A DNA stretch of 64,000 nt, from the NCBI GenBank assembly GCA_013368325.1, contig JAACJK010000219.1, forward strand, positions 496,001 to 560,000. The letters are read 5' to 3'. A model generated the notes under the pieces. That model did no database searches, was not told the DNA's origin, and saw only the letters and a program-made list of their open reading frames with translations. Source of the stretch: Ephemerocybe angulata (taxonomy: Eukaryota > Basidiomycota > Agaricomycetes > Agaricales > Psathyrellaceae). Positions 56,295 to 64,000 of this stretch are shown one piece after another. The first letter of the stretch is position 1; each line of letters opens with the position of its first letter. Made by a program: the position numbers and the translations under genes.

Positions 56295-57390
56295 ATGTCT
56301 GCCACAGCTTCATCTTCATCTTCGCCAGTCAGATCTCGGGTTCTCGAGCAACACGACGACGACATCGTCATTGTCTCTGCTGTTCGCTCTGCGATCACCA
56401 AGGTTCGTCTACCTTTCGGATCCACTGCTTCTCCTGATACTGACGATTCCACAGGGGCGTAAGGGTGGCTTCAAGGACACCAAGCCCGAGCTCATCCTCT
56501 CGCACGTTCTCCGCGCCGTCTACGAGAAGGTGAACCTCGGCCCCAAGCTCATTGACGACATCTCCGTCAACAACGTTCTTCCTCCGGGCGGTGGTGCGAG
56601 CGCAGTGCGCCCATGGCTGCTCTGCACGCTGGGATTCCTGTCGAGACGAGCATCAACACCGTCAACAGGCAGTGCTCCAGTGGCCTCACCGCCGTCACCC
56701 AGATTGCGAACGAAATCAAGGCTGGGCAGATCGAGTTTGGTGTCGGTGCGTCGTTCTTGTGTCTTTCCATCGCCCCGTGCTGACCCTGACCCAGGCGCCG
56801 GTGTCGAGTCGATGACCAGCGTCACGCAGAGGGTATCTACATCTCCAGCCTTTACCCCTCGCGTAAGTTCGCCTATACGCTCACCCGTGCGCGCTCGACT
56901 CAGACGCAGACACAGCCCTCCAGCCCCTCCAGCCCCTCCGCCCCATCTTCGCGAGAACAACACCGCCGTCCAAGTCTGCGTGGGGCGTCCAACTCATGGT
57001 CCCGGTGTTGAGTGCATTTCACTCGCCAGGACGACTACAGGCTACCAGCAAGTATGAAGAGATCGGCTACGGTGCAGAAAAACATCGATGTTACTTTCGA
57101 GGTTCTGATCCTCAACAGGATCGATTCATTCCCAAGGAACTACCAGCACTCCAGCGTGCCTTGCACGCCATATCGATCCTCAGACAAGTGTGCGAACTTG
57201 CAGCCGCCTCTGCCTCTGCCTGCACGTCGACCTCGCCTGCCCAATCCTCATCCCAGCCTCAATGTACGGTTCCAGCGCTTCCTCAGCGAAATAAGGACTG
57301 GTGTGCGTGTCGCTCGAGCAAAACTGGTCCCGCGCATCCTGCAAGGCCTTCGTGCGCTTCGCGGGAACTTTGGGACGAAATAAAATGCCA
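56295..57390 (+). pseudogene. Frameshifted 3-ketoacyl-CoA thiolase relic
   Basis: Exon 1 (56295-56402) and the start of exon 2 (56455 onward) encode a good thiolase N-terminus: DIVIVSAVRSAITK, GRKGGFKDTKPE and VNNVLPPGGGAS. Near 56,597-56,615 the frame slips, and the family sequence continues in another frame with AALHAGIPVETSINTVNRQCSSGLTAV, which includes the nucleophilic Cys. After GAGVESM the similarity fades and I find no catalytic His or C-terminal Cys-Gly-rich blocks. Thiolases cleave 3-ketoacyl-CoA in peroxisomal beta-oxidation. The best reading is a pseudogene, with the 3' boundary uncertain; a local sequencing error could explain the frameshift but not the lost tail. Confidence 0.7.
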
Positions 57391-59122
57391 CTGAGTGCAA
57401 TACGAACGCCGAGCGCCGCATGAGGACGAAGTATTTGCGAAGCTTGTCAATTGCAGGGCTTCCGCATCGAGATCGTGGGCGTATTCGCTCATGAACTGGC
57501 GAAACAAGACTCAAACCCCTTGCCGTAGCCATGAATCGACATTCGAGCTCGTTCGAGAAAGGTGGGGGTTATGGGGGCGTAATGCGTAAAAGTCGTTTCA
57601 AGACGACGATGAGCCGGGCCTGGATGACACAGAGGCCATACTAGTCGAAATGCCAAATCCCAGACCGAGAGTTGGCGGGATATTCTTCATTGCCATGGAG
57701 CGGCTATGAAAACTCGGGGTGCTCGTACATACAGGATATCTGATAGACGTTCAGTACATGACCAGAGATATATTGCTCTTTGCTCACCTTTATTACTCAA
57801 AACCTCATCGACGCCAGATGGCGCAGTGCCAGCCAAAACTCTCCCCAGCAACGATGCCTACCATCCCGTTCGCACCGTCATGTTCATCATCTTCTCCACC
57901 GACGAGCTCCTGCACAACGGCAGGAAACCGATCCCTCGCATGCTTGAGAGCTGCCAGACAACTGTCGAGTGTCGTACGGCCTCTTGAAGTTCAGCAGGGG
58001 TAGACCCATCAAGGGCAGCAGCAACGGTGTTATTGGTACCATAAGTAAGTACAACTGACGTTGATCGTGCTGTTCGAGGGCGCTCGCCCGGAGTGTGCGA
58101 TGTCGTCCTCCTTGACTGACGGAGGACAGGCGCAATGGTATCCCGTCCAGCGCCTCATTGCGAACCATTCAACACGACGTTGCCGGTTACGACAGTCAGC
58201 TAAGCTGCATGTGGGGGTAAGGGAGGAAGGGGGAAGGGTCAGAGGAAGGAGGGGAGGGAACTGGGAGCCCTGGGGGCGCGGTGCATCGGCTATGCTTCGG
58301 TGACGCCTGCTTTCCACCGCCATCGCCCCTTTCTCTTTGGGAAAGCGACGAGGCAGGAGACGGTTCGAGAGCTTTTCGTCGTTAGGCTCAATCCACTCGA
58401 CGCTGATTCCCACCCTGGCTCAGTATTCAGTATGACACGGTAGTCTGTGCTGCATAGATTCAAGGGAACAATGCTTACCTTTGCACGACGCACGCGAACC
58501 GCAGACGAGGTCCGCTCAGTCGCGCTTGTCCCGTGAGGCTGGTGCGCCATTTCAGTCGCCTCGGTCGCGGTGCGCCACGACGACTCCCTGGTCAGCTTTT
58601 GCGGCGTCCTGGCTCAGAATGGTGAGTCCTTGGTCACCGTGATACTGATTGCTTATTCTTACCTTTGAAGCATATACCAGAACATTGACTCAGCTTCTCC
58701 CCCTCCCTCGTCACAGCGCTCACAACGTTCTCCTCCTCTTGTTTCACCTCCGCATCGTGATAGACACCCCCGTACCTCGCAGTGAGATGTAGTTTCGTCA
58801 GTGTCATAGCACTGAGGGTGATATACAACTCACTTTTCAAAGTAGGTATATATCAACGAAAATCAAATGTAAGTGACGCACCGACGAGCAAAATCTTGCT
58901 GTGAATCGAGCGCGAGATTGCAAGTGGAAGAAGACCTGGGCTTGATATCACGGTGAGCAGAAAAGACCATTTGAAGCGTAGACGGACGAAGAAGACGATT
59001 GCCGCGTGCGAAGACGGTGGAGCGGGAGAGGACGCAATGTTCTCGAGCTTTAGTTATTGGCGGTGATTACTTCTAGCCCTCAAGGATTCATCAAGCTCGA
59101 TAAGCGACCTATGGAATATAAC
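57391..59122. other. 1.7 kb without a recognised gene
   Basis: Several short protein-like stretches appear on the minus strand, for example near 57,880-58,040 and 58,700-58,800, with possible splice sites. They do not form a coherent gene that I can name. Confidence 0.35.
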
Positions 59123-59705
59123 TAGACTGTCCGAGGGTCGGGTCGGGCCAGGGTCAGCACTTTTTTGCTGACCCTGACCCTGACCCTCCAGGGCCGGGTC
59201 GGAGAGGGTTGACCCTTGGCCCGACCCTGCTGACCCCGGGTCGGCCCTTGACCCTGGGCAATTTTTCAGACTTCGAAATTTTCATAAAATTTTTATATCC
59301 TTTTGTACCCTTAAGTTAGCTCTATCTAGCTATACTAGTCTCACTATACTACACATCCATCCAAGCTCATAAACAGCCTCACACTATAGCAGCAAAATCT
59401 AACAGGCATATTACCACCTGTTATATCACCTGTATCACACTCAATACAGCTAAAATTAAATCACATTATAGAGGGAATCAATTACTTATGGAATAATATG
59501 TATATGAAGGTCAAAATTTATCTCATATGCACTGATAAAGTCACATATAGAGCCAAATATGTGGGGGTAGTAGGGTCAGGGTCGACCCCGGGTCGGCCCA
59601 GGGCCAGAAGGACCAAACATCACCCGACCCTTGGCCCTGACCCTCAGGGTCGGGTCGGGGTCGGCCCGGGGTCAGCGGGTCGCGACCCGACCCCCGGACA
59701 GTCTA
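59123..59705. mobile_element. Non-autonomous hAT-like MITE, 583 bp, rich in GACCCT repeats
   Basis: The ends are inverted, TAGACTGTCCGAGGGTCGGG on the left and its complement with one mismatch on the right. They are flanked by the exact 8-bp duplication AATATAAC at 59115-59122 and 59706-59713. The outer 130-150 bp on each side are built of GACCCT/GGGTC words. The centre is AT-rich and noncoding. The TAG-type terminus and 8-bp duplication point to hAT. Confidence 0.88.
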
Positions 59706-59820
59706 AATATAACGGCGGGGTGAATGTGCATTGTAGGCTCGGGTCGAAGGATACAGTTGAGACCGGCTTCCCAAATAATAGGACCCGTACCTCAATCACG
59801 ACTATGTAGCCTGAATACAG

Positions 59821-61641
59821 TCAAATATCAAATATGTCCTTTCCCCATCGAGTCTTCTTACGTTTCGCTTTCTCCTGGACCGCTTCCTCAATCGCCCCTT
59901 CAATTGCTTCGCCAATCTTATCTCCAATTACTTCTTCAATACTGAGCCATCGTCGGAGCATTGCTTTGGTCTCCAAAGACACGGTGTGCAACAGTCTCTC
60001 GGCCGGACTTGTGATATAGCGGTGGAAGACATGAACAGCCCAGTGGACAAACGAGCGGGCATAGCCCCCGATGGCGGCCATAAAGCCCTCCTAACACGTT
60101 TATGAGCCACTTACATGAGCCAAGACTGGAAAAAAACGTACCTGCGCATAGAACAGCCAGACAAGACAAAGTCCCAAAAGGAATATGGCACCCATCCATA
60201 TAAAAGCAGCCTTGGGATGTATTTAGAAATGATGTATGGCTTGACTGCGGCATGCACTAACGTGAAAATGATCTTCATATCTGTAGACTGCAATTTGATA
60301 CACAGAAAGTCCTTTGGGGGTTGTTATGACAGTCAAGTAAACAGGAGAAGACCAGACATACCTCTGCGCGATTTCCAAATTCTGATTACAGGTTCGTCTT
60401 CGACGACAGTTGATGCCAGGAATTCCTCGTCAATATATGTTTGAGCCTAAAGTGAATCAGATCTGTAACAGATCGTTCCTATACATGAGAGACTCACTGC
60501 AACACATTGAACAAGACCGTCGGCTAGATTACGCAGTGTTAAGAAATGGAGATGTAAATTATTAAAGAGTACGCACCAGCATGATGCAGACGCTGCGACA
60601 TTTCATCGTGGGATACGTCCCACACAGATACGGAACCATCATGGTTCCCGCAAATGGCTCTTGATGTGCCCCGCAGAGCTGCTACGACGATAGGAACATT
60701 CCTTTCGGCTTGAAGTTGTAGGTTTAGCGTCGCAATGACCTTGCGATCCTTCAATGAGTACGCGACAGCGCCAGTGGCCATGTTGCTGATGACGAGGGTC
60801 GAGATGTCCGGAAAGACCACAGAGTAGCCGCTTCGAGGATGCAAATCAGAAATCGTAGAACTTTTAATTGACAGAGACGTACATTGTGGGCTGAGAAGTG
60901 GTTGGGGGGATGTCCCAAAGTTGAATCGACGTAGACAGGTCCCAACACCTGAATCATAAGCACTAGACTTTGGACGATAGACTATGTAATGGAACTCACA
61001 CTATGCCGTGGTACAGGTAAGATACTATCAGTTGAGACGAGCGCTTGTGGAAGTGCAAGCTCCGGGGACGTATGGGTTGGTCCGCCTTTGGTTGATTGCC
61101 ATGCAATGCAGGCGCCGGAAGGATATCAACAGTAACCCAGGAACCTTGAAACAGCATATCAGCCCTTTTCAAAGAGGGAGGTGATCCTGAATATACCTCC
61201 TCGCATCTCGCAGGCGATATGGACTTCACTCCCAATCGCCCAAGCCAAACGACCGTTAGATGACGTCGTGATTGCATGAACTGGCGAGCCAATTACGCCC
61301 GTCTTGGCCGAATGATACGGAGTCTAGATCAAGGGTGGCTTAGATGAGATGTGCGTTCACAGAGGCAGTAAGAGTACACACCTTAAAACCGTCGACGACA
61401 AGAACTTTTCCCGTATCCAAGCCGGAAAATAGCCTCTCCGGTTTATTCTGGTCCCAAGCAATGACTGATATCCCCCCTTCAGGTTAAGAGTTGCAATCGC
61501 CTGCCCAGTCCTGACGTCCCAGACCACGAGAAGACCGGCGTCGTCTCCAGACGCCAGGTGTGGTGCAATAGGTGAGAATTCCATCCATTTGATCCTCGCT
61601 TGATGTACCCCTCCCAATTCTTGAGTTCTTTCGAAATGCAT
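59821..61641 (-). CDS. WD40-repeat protein with one C-terminal membrane segment
   Basis: An intron-rich gene ending TGA at 59821-59823. WD-type blades are visible: LASGDDAGLLVVWDVRTGQ (near 61,540), FSGLDTGKVLVVDGFK (near 61,400) and ICGNHDGSVSVWDVS (near 60,630), plus a VIRIWKSRR edge near 60,390. A splice near 60,210 then joins to AAFIWMGAIFLLGLCLVWLF, a single membrane helix. An amphipathic tail with a conspicuous IGEAIEGAIEEAV stretch follows. The protein is probably an organelle- or ER-anchored scaffold whose propeller binds a partner; no specific function can be assigned. The start was set at 61641 because the frame before it is hydrophobic and not family-like; 61935 is an in-frame alternative. 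Confidence 0.8.
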
Positions 61642-61968
61642 GGTGGGTCGTTGAGAGAAGTGGTAAGCAGCAGGTAGCACGGCCTGCAACAACGAGGCGA
61701 TGACAGGTCCCGATATAAACATAACATCGCCAAATAATGGATTCGAGGGTCGTATTGGATGTCGATTAGAGTATAGCGGCCAGTTAATCCTTGTCTCGGA
61801 AGTGTACAGGTATGCATGGAATAGCAACATAGTCATAGTGAAGGAAGTGGGCCTCCCGGCTGTAAGTAACGGGCCATATCTAAGTGTGAAAACGGAGGCT
61901 GGCGTGGAGACTGCTTCTGTAAAGGATCGTATCATGGATGGCTTGAGAAGTGTGAGAACAGCTAAGCA

Positions 61969-64000
61969 TTACGGGTTGTACCAGATCCAGAAGGTGCTGC
62001 TTGAGTACGCGAAGGACCAGCTGTACGACGCCTTGGCCTTTCGGTAAATTCAGCGACGGAAAGTATCTTTAAAGAGACATGTGAGCATCAAGCAACCCCG
62101 CCCTAGTTTGGACTCACCGAGAGGTCGTGATTCAGAGGATTTATGTCTAGCGCCGCCCTTTCCCAGTCATCCAGTGCGGCTAGCCACGGTTGGTAGAATA
62201 TATTCTGACTAAGTTTCGTCGGCGCAGTTGATTCATAGGTCTTGTTCGTGTGCTCGCGAATCCGAGTTGTTGAGCCTGGGGGGCGGCCTTTACGGCCAAT
62301 CTTAGACCGCTTTCGCATACTCGTATAGTCGTCCAGAGTATGGAGCAAGTTTCCGACAAGGAAAGACCTCCAAACAGGTCGCCGGCGCCTGTACCGAGTT
62401 CGAATATAGACCCCACCATCAAATTCATCTTCGCTTTCATCGTCACTCATCCCGGCTGCCTTGAGCAGTTTCAGGAGAGAGGCGTGAGTTCGGAGGTGCG
62501 GGAATGCATTGGATGTTGCGAGGCGGGCCTTGTATAGCTAAAAAATAGAATTTGTTAAGCAATGTTGTGATTTGTTCATCGATCAGACGCCATACCTTGT
62601 TTCTCCTAGTGTAGTTGTTTGTTTTCTTCAAACGGACATGCCGAACTCTGGCGTGGTCCTCGTGAGATGCCTCTGCGTACATGTTGAAGAGGTGAAGAAC
62701 GTGGGTCGTCACAATATGCGTCAAGACCTTATCGTTCAGGAAAATGGGAGGGATCGCCTGGCCGTTCTCGAATATGTTGTTAATCGTCCCATCTTCTACC
62801 GCGGCCTTGAACGAAGCCACGGCTAAGAATATCGCCCGTTTGTTGAATGGATCCCTTGGCCAGCGCTCAAACTCAAAACGAAAGGTTTCAGGAGAAAGGA
62901 CGAAGCAACCAGGCCCTTTCCGGATATAGTTTTCGTACTCGTCGTCGGTGAGTGGGACATAGCGATGCAGGGCGATCCCCAGCGCACTTCGACCCTCGTT
63001 TTCGTCATCATCATCGTCTTCCTCCCCGCTTGACCCGGAAGCTCCATCTCCATTTCGAACTCGAAGATTCAGCTTGAGGAGCGTTTCGTCAATGTGAATA
63101 CGAACATATTCCTGGAGAGTGTCAGCCTGGCTACGACCATCAGCATTGAAGGAAGAAACACTTACCTGGAAGAAGGATAGACAAGGGTGATTTTTCACCT
63201 CTGGTGGAAGCGTCGACTTTCGGTACTTCCTTTCGGGAGTAGGCTGGGACTCCGGATTAGCAAAGGCTCGCTTAAGGAGCTCATTCTGTTCCTGGCGAAT
63301 GCGCAAGTCTTCTTCGTGATACCTTTCCTGACGTTCTTCGTACTGGTCCATGCGCGTATTGAGATCTTCGGCCATCTGCTCTAGATGCTCGCCGTAGAAC
63401 CTCAGCACGTTATTGATACCCTCAGCTGACGTATGTTCTGAAGGATCAGCGAAGAAATCAGGCTGAGGGTCAGGGGATGGTGTAGGATTCCTGTAAGAAC
63501 GCTCCTAGTTTCTCATTAGCATTAGAAACAGCATCGAAAAATGCTTTCAATTCATTATTCACCTTCTTTTTCCTTCCCTTCTTCTTCTTCTTCTTCTTTT
63601 GCGGGTCTTCATCTCCGGAGGAGTTTGAAGGTGGGCCGTCGAAGTCTTCATCGCCTCCACCCCCACCGCCTCCCCCGCCACCGCTTCCGCCTGGTGCTCC
63701 GCCCCCCGCATTGGGCCTCATCCCTCGGCTGCCGCCCGCATCCCTCTCTGCGCCGCGCCCACCATTGCCTTGTCTGTAGGGTACTCCCCCCGCCCCACCT
63801 CCTCCACCTCCTCCACCTCCTCCTCCTCCTCCACCTCCTCCACCTCCTCCACCTCCACCTCCTCCTCCACCTCCACCTCCACCTCCTCCTCCACCTCCTC
63901 CACCTCCGCCACCTCCTCCACCTCCGCCACGCCTGCTCCCTCCTCCCCTGTTTCTGCTGTTTCTATCACCACCGCCGCCACCGCCGCCATCGTCCGCGGG
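61969..64000 (-). CDS. Glycine-rich protein of a basidiomycete family, 5' end beyond the window
   Basis: The frame enters from the right edge with no start codon seen before 63721, so the N-terminus is missing. It reads a poly-Gly region interrupted by NSRNRGGG, a second Gly run, an acidic segment and a Lys tract followed by KAFFDAV. A Glu/Gln/Arg-rich coiled-coil segment follows (about 63,280-63,400). Then comes a globular domain with GPGCFVLSPETFRFEFERWPRD and ILTHIVTTHVLHLFNMY-like helices. The C-terminal block contains AAGMSDDESE followed by RRRRPVWRSFLV. The stop is TAA at 61969-61971 after a short last exon. I recall the SDDES...PVWRS layout as frequent in mushroom genomes with many copies, possibly transposon-linked, but its function is unknown. 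Confidence 0.75.
63780..63925 (-). repeat. GGA/GGT trinucleotide repeat coding for poly-Gly
   Basis: A plus-strand CCTCCACCTCCT array. On the minus strand it lies in the frame that continues into the downstream domain, so it encodes about 48 consecutive Gly residues. Confidence 0.85.

Noticed and set aside
59140..59700. Telomere-like repeats
   Set aside because: The unit is GACCCT/GGGTC, not TTAGGG, and it lies within a MITE with inverted ends and a target duplication.
63718..63990. 90-codon Val/Glu-rich minus-strand frame
   Set aside because: It is the shifted reading of the GGN repeat; the poly-Gly frame is the one continuous with the downstream domain.

Overview
The window looks like nuclear DNA of an Agaricomycete (mushroom-forming basidiomycete). 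Genes are dense and intron-rich (introns of about 40-70 nt), the proteins are of basidiomycete type, and a large KDZ-class DNA transposon with its accessory genes is present. I built splice models by hand. Where I summed exons, the reading frame closed exactly and this is stated in the entry. No homology search was run, so family names rest on motif recognition.

Left part (1-35,640), resident genes. Two tandem GH5 exo-beta-1,3-glucanase-like genes with matching exon sizes (the first cut by the window edge). A poorly resolved hypothetical gene interrupted by a 362-bp hAT-like MITE with an 8-bp target duplication. A TEA/ATTS-domain transcription factor. A 201-aa hypothetical protein. A neutral ceramidase. 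A 123-aa single-membrane-segment protein. A NACHT-ankyrin STAND receptor (fungal NLR, 1093 aa). An intronless tRNA-Ala(AGC). Two tandem dynamin-like GTPases. A proline iminopeptidase-like alpha/beta hydrolase. An F-box-like protein with up to three candidate first exons.

Middle (35,649-54,909). One intact-looking 19.26-kb KDZ transposon. It is bounded by inverted termini of about 0.42-0.49 kb and a 7- or 8-bp target duplication. Inside it, from left to right: terminal inverted repeat, CTTCCAG-type satellite, 68-bp satellite, a palindrome-bearing subterminal repeat, a 1019-aa KDZ transposase (minus), an 800-aa accessory protein (minus), a divergent intergenic region, a 220-aa accessory protein (plus), a 1391-aa acidic/RS-domain accessory protein (plus), two more palindrome-bearing repeats, a small inverted repeat, 146-bp and 72-bp satellites, CTTCCAG satellite and terminal repeat. 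The most unusual content is a set of nine short hairpins in three clusters of three. Each has a conserved 15-nt core and perfectly complementary arms whose sequence differs from copy to copy. All nine lie in the sense orientation of the accessory gene they precede or sit inside.

Right part (54,917-64,000), resident DNA again. A 183-aa protein with an N-myristoylation-like start. A frameshifted 3-ketoacyl-CoA thiolase relic. About 2.2 kb without a recognised gene. A 583-bp hAT-like MITE with an 8-bp duplication, rich in GACCCT/GGGTC repeats. A WD40 protein with one C-terminal membrane segment. The 3' part of a gene for a glycine-rich protein of a type I recall as common in basidiomycetes, running off the right edge.
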